Assembly: GCF_900156095.1 (NCBI RefSeq) | Contig: NZ_FTMJ01000003.1 | Span: forward strand, 356,979-420,978 | DNA: 64,000 nucleotides | Source of the DNA: Aeromonas sp. RU39B | GTDB taxonomy: Bacteria > Pseudomonadota > Gammaproteobacteria > Enterobacterales > Aeromonadaceae | Direction: 5' to 3' | Shown: one piece after another, positions 40,612-49,126 of the stretch | How positions within the stretch are numbered: position 1 is the stretch's first letter | Layout of the letters: each line of letters opens with the position of its first letter | Notes under the pieces: model-generated | The model's input: the letters and a program-made list of their open reading frames with translations, nothing else | What the model was told of the DNA's origin: nothing | The model's database searches: none | Program-made: the position numbers and the translations under genes

Positions 40612-41264
40612 TCGTTGATCCGGTAGCCCAGACCGCGCACCGTCTCGATAAGATCCGAGTTGGTCTTTTTACGGATCCGCCCGATAAACACCTCAACCGT
40701 GTTGGAGTCACGGTCAAAATCCTGGGCATAGATGTGATCAATCAACTCACTGCGCGACACCACCTTGCCACGGTGCTGCATCAGATAGGCGAGCACGCGA
40801 AACTCGTGGGCCGTTAGCTTGATGGGAGTGCCCTCATACCAGACCTGAGAGGCCGCCAAATCGAGGCGCACGCCGCCAATTTCCAGCACCGAACTGGCGT
40901 TACCGGCGGCGCGGCGTACCAGAGCATGCACCCGAGCCACCAGCTCGGCCATCTGGAACGGCTTGGTCAGATAGTCGTCGGCACCGGCGTTGAGGCCTTC
41001 AATCTTTTCGTGCAGCTGGTTGCGGGCGGTGAGGATCAACACCGGGCAAGCCATTCCCTGACCACGCCACTCCTTAAGCACGCTCAGCCCATCGCGACCG
41101 GGCAAACCAAGGTCAAGCACGATAGCGTCATAGGGTTCAGTGGCGCCGAGAAAGGCGGCCTCGACACCATCGTGGCTCAAATCGGCCACAAAGCCGGCTT
41201 GGCGCAGCTGCTCTGCCAGCTGGTTGGCCAGGGTTTTCTCATCTTCAACTATCAGGATTCGCAT
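40608..41264 (-). CDS. PhoP-like response regulator (OmpR family)
   Basis: Response regulator of 218 aa: receiver with acceptor Asp in IVLDLGLPGRDG (about residue 51) and a C-terminal winged helix (LTAHEFRVLAYLMQHRGKVV). The sequence is close to PhoP/QseB. It lies between a PepSY-protein gene (17 nt upstream) and the kinase, so the three form one operon. Confidence 0.9.
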   Translation of the reverse strand: MRILIVEDEKTLANQLAEQLRQAGFVADLSHDGVEAAFLGATEPYDAIVLDLGLPGRDGLSVLKEWRGQGMACPVLILTARNQLHEKIEGLNAGADDYLTKPFQMAELVARVHALVRRAAGNASSVLEIGGVRLDLAASQVWYEGTPIKLTAHEFRVLAYLMQHRGKVVSRSELIDHIYAQDFDRDSNTVEVFIGRIRKKTNSDLIETVRGLGYRINE

Positions 41265-41281
41265 AATCGGCTACCAACTGA

Positions 41282-41614
41282 TTAGGGGGTCCCTGCCGCA
41301 ACGGGAGGGTGGAAAAGATGTTCCAGATGATGCCCTTTTAGATAGATCATGCGCAAGTTGTCAGCCCGATAACCGACCTTGATGACGTTTTGGGTACGAT
41401 CGAGCAGCTTGAGCTCGTAAATCCAGCGCCCCTTCTCTTCCAGCAGATCTACCTTGAGCAATTCACCTGGCAGGCTCTTGGCCTCTTGCATCACCTCATT
41501 GAACGGACGCGCCTTGCCTTCGCTGAGCGCACGCTGCAATGCCTGTTCGCTGGGGGCCTGCGCCTGCAAGGCACAGGGCAGCAGACAAGCCAGCAGTGGA
41601 TACGCCCTGTTCAT
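41282..41614 (-). CDS. secreted PepSY-domain protein
   Basis: Small exported protein (110 aa, signal peptide MNRAYPLLACLLPCALQAQA). A single PepSY unit spans ~30-85, ending YELKLLDRTQNVIKVGYRA. PepSY proteins are thought to bind or inhibit peptidases or to act as accessory sensors. As the first gene of the PhoPQ-like operon it probably modulates the sensor in the periplasm, as small PepSY proteins do beside several other two-component systems. Confidence 0.82.
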   Translation of the reverse strand: MNRAYPLLACLLPCALQAQAPSEQALQRALSEGKARPFNEVMQEAKSLPGELLKVDLLEEKGRWIYELKLLDRTQNVIKVGYRADNLRMIYLKGHHLEHLFHPPVAAGTP

Positions 41615-41677
41615 GGGTGATTAATCTCCTGGTTCATAACATAATGGCGGTTATAGTGTGCCAGCCCTGAATCCGTC

Positions 41678-41962
41678 ATGAATATGATCACACGCACTGT
41701 TGTGCTGCTTTTTGGCCTCGCGCCCGTGCTGGCCACCGCTGATGACCAGGTTCTCGAGATCGAGGCCATCATTAACCTGCTGCTGCGGCAGGGGTATCAT
41801 GATATCCGCGAAATCGAGCTGGAAAACCGCTGTTATGAGGTCCAAGCCCTCAATACCAAGGGCGAGAAGGTGACCATTTATCTCGACTCCGACAGCGGTC
41901 AACTTCTCGAGGGGAGCCCCGTCAAAAAGGGCGGCGCCGCCAAGCCAGCAGACTCACACTGA
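41678..41962 (+). CDS. secreted PepSY-domain protein (second copy)
   Basis: A 94-aa exported protein (signal peptide ending PVLATA) with one PepSY domain (EIEAIINLLLRQGYHDIREI, then YEVQALNTKGEKVTIYLD). It is divergent from the PepSY-PhoPQ-like operon, suggesting it is a target or partner of that system. Its last 41 nt overlap the 3' end of msrQ on the opposite strand. Confidence 0.8.
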   Translation: MNMITRTVVLLFGLAPVLATADDQVLEIEAIINLLLRQGYHDIREIELENRCYEVQALNTKGEKVTIYLDSDSGQLLEGSPVKKGGAAKPADSH

Positions 41963-42509
41963 TCAGCAGATAGATCGCCGGCTCTTGCCAGCCGCTTTTG
42001 AGCGACCACCAATAATGCACCGGCACCAGCAGGGCTGCCAGATAAATACTGCGGTGCAGCGTTTGCCAGCGTCGCCCCATTTTGCGTACCAGCCGTGGCC
42101 ATGAGGTCACCCCCAGCACCAGCAGAATCAGCCAGGCAGCCATTCCCAGCACGATGTAGTTACGCTTGACCAATTCACTGCCGATCTGACCCCACGCCAG
42201 TTGCAAGTCCAGCAACATCCAGCTCACCACATGCAAGGTCGCATAGGCCAGCGCCCACAAGCCGAGCGGGCGGCGCAGCCGCATCAGCCCCCCTTGGCGA
42301 AACCCCTTGGCGAGCGGCGATACCAGCAGGCAGAGCAGCAACAGATTAAGCGCCCCCTTGCCCAGCCAGTGAATAATGCCGGGCACCGGATCGCCTCCGA
42401 GCAGCCCCGCATTGGCGGCCAACACCAACCATCCCAGCGCCAACAGAGGCAGCAGATGAACCAGCAGATGCAGGGTCAGCAATACCCAGCGGGGCAGTCT
42501 TAGTACCAT
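41922..42509 (-). CDS. msrQ: MsrQ (YedZ), heme membrane subunit of MsrPQ
   Basis: Inner-membrane b-type heme protein (195 aa, about six membrane segments) that passes electrons from the quinone pool or flavin reductase to MsrP. Conserved His in [18 protein letters not shown] and [18 protein letters not shown] are the expected heme ligands. It overlaps msrP by 10 nt and the convergent PepSY gene by 41 nt. Confidence 0.94.
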   Translation of the reverse strand: MVLRLPRWVLLTLHLLVHLLPLLALGWLVLAANAGLLGGDPVPGIIHWLGKGALNLLLLCLLVSPLAKGFRQGGLMRLRRPLGLWALAYATLHVVSWMLLDLQLAWGQIGSELVKRNYIVLGMAAWLILLVLGVTSWPRLVRKMGRRWQTLHRSIYLAALLVPVHYWWSLKSGWQEPAIYLLISVSLLAWRRRPF

Positions 42510-43486
42510 TGGCGCAGATCCATTCCCTGATAAAGATTGGCGACCTGATCGGCGTAGCCGTTAAACGGGAGCGTCGCCTGACGCTTGGCATCAAACACGC
42601 CACCTTCACCGATAAAACGCTCGCTGGCCTGACTCCAGCGCGGATGGTCCACCGCCGGATTGACGTTGGCAAAAAAACCGTACTCCTGTGGTGCCAACAG
42701 ATTCCAGGTGGTCGGCGGCATGGTCTCAAGCAGACGAATGCGCACTATGCTCTTGATACTTTTGAATCCGTACTTCCACGGCAGCACCAGCCGGATTGGC
42801 GCGCCGTTTTGCGCCGGCAATGTCTTGCCATAGAGCCCCACGGCCAGCAGTGCCAGTGGATGCATCGCCTCGTCGATACGCAGCCCTTCCACATAGGGCA
42901 GTGCAATCCCGCTGGCACCGGCATCAGGCATCTGTTCCGGATCATAGAGGCTCTCGAAGGCCACATACTTGGCGCGGCTGGTGGGCATGGCGGCATTGAG
43001 CAAGGTGCCGAGCCCAATGCCGATCCAGGGGATCACCATAGACCAGGCTTCAACACAGCGGAAACGATAGATGCGCTCCTCCAGCGCGGCGCTGTGAATC
43101 AGCTGCCAGACATCGATGGTCTGCGGCTTTTCCACCTCCCCTTCGATAGCCAGCGTCCAGGGCTCCAGCTTAAGCGTGTGGGCATTGGCCGCCGGGTCGC
43201 TCTTGTCGGTGCCAAATTCGTAATAGTTGTTGTAGCTGATTACCTTGCCTTCCGGTGTCAGTTGCAGGTCAGCAGGCAGCGTCGCCTTGCTGGCATTGAG
43301 CGGCTTTCCGTGGTTCTCGGGGGCTTTGGGCGAGAGTAGGTCCAGCACACCGGCATGAGCCGGCAGCGCCAGTGCGGCGGCGCCAAATCCGAGCCCTTTG
43401 AGCAGGCGGCGACGGTCGCGATAAACGGATTCGGGCGTGACCGATTGTTCGGTCAAGAGGGCGTGGTGAGCGTTCTTTATCAACAT
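42500..43486 (-). CDS. msrP: MsrP (YedY), periplasmic methionine sulfoxide reductase
   Basis: Molybdopterin enzyme that repairs oxidised methionines in periplasmic proteins (328 aa). A Tat signal is visible ([20 protein letters not shown]). The catalytic Cys that binds Mo is in [15 protein letters not shown], and the family motif [16 protein letters not shown] follows. The start used is the ATG at 43486; the frame extends 33 nt further. Forms an operon with msrQ. Confidence 0.95.
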   Translation of the reverse strand: MLIKNAHHALLTEQSVTPESVYRDRRRLLKGLGFGAAALALPAHAGVLDLLSPKAPENHGKPLNASKATLPADLQLTPEGKVISYNNYYEFGTDKSDPAANAHTLKLEPWTLAIEGEVEKPQTIDVWQLIHSAALEERIYRFRCVEAWSMVIPWIGIGLGTLLNAAMPTSRAKYVAFESLYDPEQMPDAGASGIALPYVEGLRIDEAMHPLALLAVGLYGKTLPAQNGAPIRLVLPWKYGFKSIKSIVRIRLLETMPPTTWNLLAPQEYGFFANVNPAVDHPRWSQASERFIGEGGVFDAKRQATLPFNGYADQVANLYQGMDLRQWY

Positions 43487-43556
43487 GGCTGGGCTACCTG
43501 GGTCAGTCGTGATACCCATTAGACCGACTCAGGTAGCCAAATATTACACCGGAGCA

Positions 43557-43643
43557 CTAATTAATTACTGCGCCGGCCATATTGGCCGTGAGATAGAGCA
43601 ATGCCAGCACCAGTAGGGGCGGCAGGATCATTCCTTTGAGCAT
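43557..43643 (-). CDS. 28-aa single-span membrane miniprotein
   Basis: A small gene, MLKGMILPPLLVLALLYL followed by TANMAGAVIN. The ATG has GGAGG at 6 nt spacing, an ideal ribosome site, and the product is one hydrophobic helix. It resembles small accessory subunits of membrane complexes (CydX-, CcoM-like) in style only; no family is assigned. A near-consensus CRP/FNR-type dyad lies ~105 bp upstream. It stands between msrP and the DUF1097 gene. Confidence 0.6.
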   Translation of the reverse strand: MLKGMILPPLLVLALLYLTANMAGAVIN

Positions 43644-43747
43644 CACACACCTCCACCTTGAACGGGGAACTTTTACTATGCCTCCCCTCGCTGCCGCTTG
43701 CCATGAAAGTTTTTTCGCGATGGCAAACGTATTCCCAATTGGTGGTG

Positions 43748-43763
43748 TGTGATCTAGATCACG
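43748..43763. promoter_or_regulatory. near-consensus CRP site
   Basis: TGTGATCTAGATCACG matches the ideal CRP palindrome at all but the last base. It lies between the 28-aa miniprotein gene (minus) and the DUF1097 gene (plus) and could serve either. Confidence 0.75.
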
Positions 43764-43842
43764 CTAAATTGGCCACAAGATTGCAAGCGTCATGGCCGCG
43801 AGTAGGCTTGCGCACTTTTCCAAAACAGATAAAAAAACGACC

Positions 43843-44328
43843 ATGTCACCGCTTGTTGCTATCGCACTCACCACCGGTCTGCTCTCCGCCCTTTGGGGTT
43901 GGCTGGCCACGACACTCGGGCTGATCGCCTGGGTCGGTTTTCTAGGCTGTACCAGCTACTTTGCCTCGGATGGCAGTCGGCGCGCACTGCCGATGACCTT
44001 GCTCTGCAACACCAGCGGCATGCTGTGGGCGCTACTGCTGATTGACGGCAGTCAGTGGTGGGGCATGGGGACGCTCAGCTACGTCATGACCGGCGTGGTC
44101 GCCACATTAATGTGCGTACAGGGGCGCAACCGCTGGCTCTCCTACATACCGGGCACCTTTGCCGGTTGCTGCGCCACCTTCGGTGCCGCGGGCGAGTGGC
44201 GTTTGATTCTCCCTTCGCTGCTGATCGGCGCCCTGTTTGGCTGGGCCATGAAGAGCTCGGGGTTGTGGCTGCATCGGCGCACTCAGCCGGCCAGCACGCT
44301 GCCAGCGAACAGCGCACTCGAAAGTTGA
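43843..44328 (+). CDS. DUF1097 (YcdZ-like) membrane protein
   Basis: Membrane protein of 161 aa with about five hydrophobic segments (for example LTTGLLSALWGWLATTLGL and LMCVQGRNRWLSYIPGTFAG). It matches the DUF1097/YcdZ family, whose function is unknown. The start is placed at MSPLVAIAL; the frame opens 51 nt earlier with a charged leader. No good Shine-Dalgarno precedes either start. Confidence 0.72.
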   Translation: MSPLVAIALTTGLLSALWGWLATTLGLIAWVGFLGCTSYFASDGSRRALPMTLLCNTSGMLWALLLIDGSQWWGMGTLSYVMTGVVATLMCVQGRNRWLSYIPGTFAGCCATFGAAGEWRLILPSLLIGALFGWAMKSSGLWLHRRTQPASTLPANSALES

Positions 44329-44337
44329 CCCAAACAT

Positions 44338-44361
44338 GAGGGGTGGCCATGGCCACCCCTC
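44338..44361. terminator. perfect 24-bp palindrome between convergent genes
   Basis: A fully self-complementary stretch (GAGGGGTGGC / GCCACCCCTC around CATG-centre) between the DUF1097 gene and glrR. It can form a strong hairpin in both transcripts; no long T tract follows, so termination may need Rho or the stem alone. Confidence 0.65.
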
Positions 44362-44364
44362 TGC

Positions 44365-45654
44365 TTATCCCCCCTTCAGCTTGAAGTGGGACGCTTCGAT
44401 ATTGTGCCGACTGAGCAGTTTGTAAAAGTCGGTGCGGTTGCGACCTGCCATATTGGCTGCCAGCGTCACGTTGCCCTCGGTAATGCGCAGCAGACGGATC
44501 AGGTACTCTTTTTCAAACTCGGCGCGCGCCTCGTTAAATGAAGGCACTGCCACCCCTGCGCCGGCCAGGGCCGTCTCCACCATGATCGGGCCGATCATCG
44601 GGCCGCTTGAGAGCGCCGCCAGCCGCTCGACCAGGTTGAACAACTGGCGAATATTACCCGGCCAGGAGGCTTTGGCCAGCAAGGTCAGCGCCTCGGGGGC
44701 AAAACCGACCGCCGGACAGGCATGGCGCACTTTCACCTCATCGAGCGCCTGCCGCGCCAGCATCGGAATATCCTCGCTGCGCTCGGAGAGGGCCGGTAAC
44801 GTGAGGTTGGCCACGTTGAGGCGATAGTAGAGATCTTCGCGAAAGCGCCCCTCTTCCATCGCCTGCACCAGATCCTGATGGGTGGTGCTGAGCACCCGCA
44901 CTTCCCCTACCTCCTGACCCGGCGCCAGCTCCTCCATCACCTTGAGCAGCTTGGCCTGCAGCGGCGCCGACAGTTCGCCAATTTCATCGAGCAGCAAGGT
45001 GCCGCCGCGAGCCTGCTCAAACAGACCCGCATCACTGCCCTCACCAAACAGCTGTCGCCCCAGCTCGTCATCAGGCAGGGCGCCGCACTGCACGGCATAG
45101 AAAGGCTTGTCGGCACGGGGGCTGCTCTGATGCAGCACCCGCGCCATGCGACTCTTGCCACTACCGGAAGGGCCACGGATCAGAACGTTGACCTCCATGG
45201 CCGCCACCGAGCGGGCCTGCAGTAATGTCTGCTGCATAGGCGGACTGTGGGTGGGAAACTGCGCCTCCAGCTCATCCACCTGCGCCGGCCGGGAGAGCGC
45301 CAGTGCCTGTTCGAGGGTTTGGCGTAGCGCCTCTTTGTCGATCGGTTTGGTCAGAAAACTGAACACCCCGGAGCGGGTTGCCGCGATGGCATCGGGGATG
45401 GTGCCATGGGCCGTCATGATGATGACCGGCATTCCCAGCCACTCGGCCTGGATGCGTTCAAACAGATTGAGACCGTCCATGCCATCCATGCGCAGGTCGG
45501 TCAGCACCATATCAGGCCGCTGCTGACGCAATCGCGCCAGCGCCTGTTCCCCGCTCTCTGCCGTATCGACCTCATAGCCTTCACTGCGCAGGCGCAGGGT
45601 CATCAATTTCAGCAGACTCTGATCATCATCGACCAGCAGGATGCGACCTTTCAC
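44365..45654 (-). CDS. glrR: GlrR-like response regulator with AAA+ domain lacking GAFTGA
   Basis: NtrC-family regulator: receiver with acceptor Asp in MVLTDLRMDGMDG, AAA+ domain with Walker A GPSGSGKSRMARVL and Walker B GGTLLLDEIGEL, and a Fis-type HTH (GNVTLAANMAGRNRTDFYKLL). The position after qseG and glrK identifies GlrR. The L1 loop is shortened: the sequence runs LFGEGSDAGLF where family members have LFG...GAFTGA...GLF, so contact with sigma-54 should be impaired. The GTG at 45654 is chosen because an earlier start would overlap qseG. Confidence 0.85.
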   Translation of the reverse strand: MKGRILLVDDDQSLLKLMTLRLRSEGYEVDTAESGEQALARLRQQRPDMVLTDLRMDGMDGLNLFERIQAEWLGMPVIIMTAHGTIPDAIAATRSGVFSFLTKPIDKEALRQTLEQALALSRPAQVDELEAQFPTHSPPMQQTLLQARSVAAMEVNVLIRGPSGSGKSRMARVLHQSSPRADKPFYAVQCGALPDDELGRQLFGEGSDAGLFEQARGGTLLLDEIGELSAPLQAKLLKVMEELAPGQEVGEVRVLSTTHQDLVQAMEEGRFREDLYYRLNVANLTLPALSERSEDIPMLARQALDEVKVRHACPAVGFAPEALTLLAKASWPGNIRQLFNLVERLAALSSGPMIGPIMVETALAGAGVAVPSFNEARAEFEKEYLIRLLRITEGNVTLAANMAGRNRTDFYKLLSRHNIEASHFKLKGG

Positions 45655-45664
45655 AGGAAATTCC

Positions 45665-46183
45665 TCATGTTCCGGGCTGGCTCGGTCCCGACTGACTGCG
45701 CTGATTGATCTGATCATCAATCACCGTCAACTTGGCGATCTTGGCCTCAAGATCGCGAATGCGCGCCTGCAGTCGGCGCACTTCGGCCGTGGCCGGGCTC
45801 GCTTCAAGTTGCGCATGGGACAAGCTCAGCCAGCTGCGCAGATAGGCCTGCTCGTCGAGGCTGGCCTCGGGCAGCAGGTCTTCAATGGTATCCAGCGCCG
45901 CTTTACGCCGCGCCACCGGCTCATCAGGATGGCTGTTGACCATCGCCAGATTGAGGCGATTGTCGAGATCACTCTGCCCACGCAGACGCTGACGCTCCTG
46001 ATCGCGCTGCTGCGGCCGGCTGCCCAGCAGCCAGTTACCGTATTGCATGCGCAAAAGCAGGGCCTGCAACGAATCCGACTGACGGGCCGCCAACATAGCC
46101 GGCGTCGGCTCGGTATTAACTCCCCCCAGCAGACTGCATCCTCCCAGCAGGAGACTGGTACATAACAAAGCAGCTCTTCTCAA
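45665..46183 (-). CDS. qseG: QseG (YfhG)-like outer-membrane lipoprotein
   Basis: Lipoprotein of 172 aa (lipobox LLLGGCS). A helical region with ARQSDSLQALLLRMQYGNWL and a C-terminal coiled coil (EVRRLQARIRDLEAKIAKL) follow. In E. coli QseG binds the periplasmic part of GlrK/QseE and keeps it active. Gene order glrK-qseG-glrR is the conserved one. Confidence 0.85.
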   Translation of the reverse strand: MRRAALLCTSLLLGGCSLLGGVNTEPTPAMLAARQSDSLQALLLRMQYGNWLLGSRPQQRDQERQRLRGQSDLDNRLNLAMVNSHPDEPVARRKAALDTIEDLLPEASLDEQAYLRSWLSLSHAQLEASPATAEVRRLQARIRDLEAKIAKLTVIDDQINQRSQSGPSQPGT

Positions 46184-46184
46184 C

Positions 46185-47603
46185 TCAGCAGGCTTCCAGC
46201 TTTAAACGAAAACAGACATCAGCTTGGGAGTCATCCACCAGCTTGAGCTGGCCTCCCAGGCTGTGCGCCGACTCCAGCGCAACCGACAGGCCAATCCCTG
46301 ACCCCTTGAGCAGTCCCTGACGACGGGTTGAGCCCTGCTCAAACGGCTCAAAAATACGGTGGCGATCCGCCGGCGGGATGGGTGTGCCCTCATTGGCCAC
46401 CTCCACCACGATCTGGCGCCCTTCACGGCGGCAGCGCAACCAGATGGTACCGCCTTGCGCGCCATAACTCACTGCGTTGGAGAAGAGATTATCGAGGATC
46501 AGCCCCAGGCGATAAGGCTCCCCTTTCACCGAGAAATCCTCTTCAGGCATCACCACCTGCATCTGCTTGGCATCCAGATGCAGACGATAGGTATCGATCA
46601 GCCCGGCCAGCACAGGTCCGAGGGGCACCGGCACTCGCTCGAACGCCTCCTGCTGACTGAGCCGGTTAAAGTCGAGCAGACGCTCAATCAGACTCTGCAG
46701 TCGGCGGCTATTCTCGGTGAGCATGCCGCAGATATCCTGCTGATCCGCCGTCAGCGGACCGGCGATCTGCTCGCTTAGCAGATCGGCCCCCTCCCTCAGA
46801 CACGCCAGCGGGGTCTTGAGTTCATGAGATACGTGGCGCAAGAAGCGATATTTTTGCTGCTCCAGCTCTTGCAGCCGGTCATGCAGCCAGCTTAGACGCT
46901 CGCCAAGCACCTGAAGCTCAACCGGCCCTTCCACTCTGCTGCGATCCGGTTCACCGCCGGCGCCCAGGCTCAGGATACGGTTTTCAAGCTGACGCACCGG
47001 ATGAATGATGAGGTAGGTAAACAGCAGAGAGAGCAGCAGGGTCAACCCCGCCACCATGGCCGACATCCAGGTCAGCTCCCGCTGCAAAATACCGATACGG
47101 CTCTTCACCTCCACCACCAGATCATCAACCCAAGCGGTGGTCGCCGCCTCGAGATCCTGGCTGTGGCGGTGGATCTCGATAAAACGCGGGCTATCGGCGT
47201 TCTGCTTGGCACTTTTCAGATTGGCCAGCCCTTCGAGCCAGGCGAGATCCTCCTCCAGCGCCCGGTATTCGGCATCGGCCGGCAGCGCCTCACGATGCTC
47301 CTCGAGCAGCTTGCGATACCAGTCGAGCTGATGCTGATAGCGATCCAGCAAATTGGGCTGCTCCAGCACCGCATAGCGGCGCAGAGTGCGTTCAATTTCG
47401 GCACTGAGGCTGGTCAGCTCAATGGCGCGCCGAGTGTCCTGCAGCACCCGCAGCGATCCATCCTCTACCATGACGCTGAAACGGCTCAGGGTTTTGTAGT
47501 CGTGCCAGATCATCATCAGCAGCGGCAACAGCACCAGAATGTAGCCGGTCAGAACCAGTGTCAGCAGGGAACGGGGGTGAAATTGGCGGCCCAGTTTTCT
47601 CAT
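46185..47603 (-). CDS. glrK: GlrK (QseE)-like sensor histidine kinase
   Basis: Membrane kinase of 472 aa from the chosen ATG. First membrane segment (LLTLVLTGYILVLLPLLMM), helical periplasmic domain ~45-170, second segment ~172-192, HAMP, H box FLRHVSHELKTPLACLREG, and lid KGSGIGLSVALESA. The frame is open for another 33 codons upstream, but MRKLGRQFHPRSLL is the natural start. In enterobacteria it controls glmY transcription with GlrR; no glmY-like RNA is evident upstream here. Confidence 0.9.
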   Translation of the reverse strand: MRKLGRQFHPRSLLTLVLTGYILVLLPLLMMIWHDYKTLSRFSVMVEDGSLRVLQDTRRAIELTSLSAEIERTLRRYAVLEQPNLLDRYQHQLDWYRKLLEEHREALPADAEYRALEEDLAWLEGLANLKSAKQNADSPRFIEIHRHSQDLEAATTAWVDDLVVEVKSRIGILQRELTWMSAMVAGLTLLLSLLFTYLIIHPVRQLENRILSLGAGGEPDRSRVEGPVELQVLGERLSWLHDRLQELEQQKYRFLRHVSHELKTPLACLREGADLLSEQIAGPLTADQQDICGMLTENSRRLQSLIERLLDFNRLSQQEAFERVPVPLGPVLAGLIDTYRLHLDAKQMQVVMPEEDFSVKGEPYRLGLILDNLFSNAVSYGAQGGTIWLRCRREGRQIVVEVANEGTPIPPADRHRIFEPFEQGSTRRQGLLKGSGIGLSVALESAHSLGGQLKLVDDSQADVCFRLKLEAC

Positions 47604-47769
47604 CAGCGCGCTTCCTTGAAGAGAGGCGCCCAGCATAGCCACAACGGCTGCAAAAGCAACAACCCGCACCGCAGGGGATCTGCTGTCACAGCATTGCAAC
47701 AAAGGAGCTGCGAACGCGGGATGATTACCCTACTCTGGAGACCATGTCCGACCAGAGTAAGGAGAAGAG

Positions 47770-48228
47770 ATGTACTATCTGTGCAGCATCGGTTCCAACC
47801 TCAAACCGCGCCAGCATGTGCGCCAGGTCATCGGCGAGCTGCTCCAGCAGTTTGGCCAACTCTCGCTTAGCTCCATCATCCGCACCGAGCCGGTCGGCAT
47901 GAGCTCGCACAACGATTTTCTCAACTGCCTGTTTGTGCTGCAAAGCGATCTCGATGCCGCCACCCTCAAGCGGCACTTTGTCGAGCTGGAAGGCGCCCAC
48001 GGCCGGGATCGCTCTGATCCGCAATGCAAGGTGCGCGACCGGCCCCTCGATATCGATATTCTGGCTGGCCGCGAGCGGGCCGATTTTACCGATGTGGAGG
48101 TCGACAGCTACCTCTCTGGGCTCTTGGCCGAGCTGTACGGCACACCGCTCCCCGCAGAGCGCAAAGTCGGGCTGCGGCCGCTCGGCCGGGTGGTCGGGCG
48201 CAAGCCCTGTCAGCTCTCACTGCACTAA
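47770..48228 (+). CDS. FolK-like pyrophosphokinase (HPPK paralogue)
   Basis: HPPK-fold protein of 152 aa. The N-terminus YLCSIGSNLKPRQHVRQVI and the motif GRDRSDPQCKVRDRPLDIDIL preserve the catalytic Arg/Asp/Asp set, but the usual ERWGPR segment of FolK is replaced. This divergence plus the convergent folM neighbour suggests a pterin pyrophosphokinase other than the housekeeping FolK. GGAG precedes the ATG. Its stop is 1 nt from that of folM. Confidence 0.72.
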   Translation: MYYLCSIGSNLKPRQHVRQVIGELLQQFGQLSLSSIIRTEPVGMSSHNDFLNCLFVLQSDLDAATLKRHFVELEGAHGRDRSDPQCKVRDRPLDIDILAGRERADFTDVEVDSYLSGLLAELYGTPLPAERKVGLRPLGRVVGRKPCQLSLH

Positions 48229-48229
48229 G

Positions 48230-48931
48230 CTACAGCGTCGCCAGCGACCTGCCACCATCCACCCGCAGTGACGCCCCGGTCATAAACGGGTTGTCGATCA
48301 ACATGGCGACCGCTTGCCAGATCGGCTGCAAGCCCCCCTCGCAGGCCAGCGGCGTGCGCGCAAGCACCTGCTCACGCCAGGCGGTATCGTGCTCATCTAA
48401 AAACAGGATGGGGCCGGGCTCGATGGTATTGACCCGCACCCGCGGTGCCAGCTCACGCGCCGCACTCATGGCCAGTGCATGCAATCCGGCCTTGCTGGCC
48501 ACATAGGCAGCCATGGCCGCAGGCGGCGCGTGGATATAGATGTCGGTGATAACAATGATGCTGCCACGTCCGCTGTGTGCCAGACGCTCGGCAAGCAATC
48601 GATTAAGCGCCAGCGGCGCGGCCATATGCACCTGATAGCAGCGTTCGAACTGACTGAGCTGGGCGTTTAAGTCGGCGGCTTCGGGCTCAAACAACGAGGC
48701 ATTGTGGATCAGCAGATCGAGCGGCCCTTGTGCCACCGCCTGCCCCAGCGCCTGCACCTCTTCCTGGTGGGTAAAATCAGCCTGAATCAGCTCCCCCCCC
48801 AGTGCGCGCAGGGCATCGAGCCCGGCATGCTCGCGCCGATATTGCCCCACCACCTGCCAGCCGGCAGCCACCAATTGCTGGCAGAGATAAAATCCCAGCC
48901 GCCGTCCACACCCGGTTACCAGAGCCCGCAT
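48230..48931 (-). CDS. folM: FolM-like dihydromonapterin reductase (SDR)
   Basis: Short-chain dehydrogenase of 233 aa. The NADPH motif is ALVTGCGRRLGFYLC, the catalytic YxxxK is in AAYVASKAGLHAL, and LFLDEHDTAWREQVL matches the FolM branch. FolM reduces dihydromonapterin, a cofactor for phenylalanine hydroxylase in some gammaproteobacteria. The start is placed at the ATG before ALVTG; the frame opens 42 nt earlier. Confidence 0.82.
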   Translation of the reverse strand: MRALVTGCGRRLGFYLCQQLVAAGWQVVGQYRREHAGLDALRALGGELIQADFTHQEEVQALGQAVAQGPLDLLIHNASLFEPEAADLNAQLSQFERCYQVHMAAPLALNRLLAERLAHSGRGSIIVITDIYIHAPPAAMAAYVASKAGLHALAMSAARELAPRVRVNTIEPGPILFLDEHDTAWREQVLARTPLACEGGLQPIWQAVAMLIDNPFMTGASLRVDGGRSLATL

Positions 48932-49063
48932 CTCATCCCTCCCACGCAACCTGCTTTGCACTGTGCCTGTCAATTTTCAACAGCATGGCGAGTTCCGTTG
49001 CAAAATGCAGTGATTTAAGAAGAGATAAACATTAAGTAATTGAAATTAAAGGAATAAAAAGAG

Positions 49064-49079
49064 TGGCAAGGGGTTTGCA
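49064..49079 (+). promoter_or_regulatory. sigma-54 promoter
   Basis: TGGCAAGGGGTTTGCA matches TGGCACG-N4-TTGCW with one change. The -24 GG and -12 GC have the required 10-bp separation. It lies 48 bp upstream of the 70-aa membrane protein, an appropriate distance for its mRNA leader. Confidence 0.78.
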
Positions 49080-49126
49080 ACACAGAGGAGGTACTCACAG
49101 AAATTATCCAGAACCAGAGGTGCATC

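Noticed and set aside
44365..45720. Longer GlrR starting at 45720
   Set aside because: It would overlap the end of qseG by over 50 nt; the GTG at 45654 starts right before the receiver domain with an AGGAA site.
47604..47769. glmY small RNA upstream of glrK
   Set aside because: The gap is only ~165 bp, shared with a divergent gene, and shows no sigma-54 promoter or glmY-like stems.
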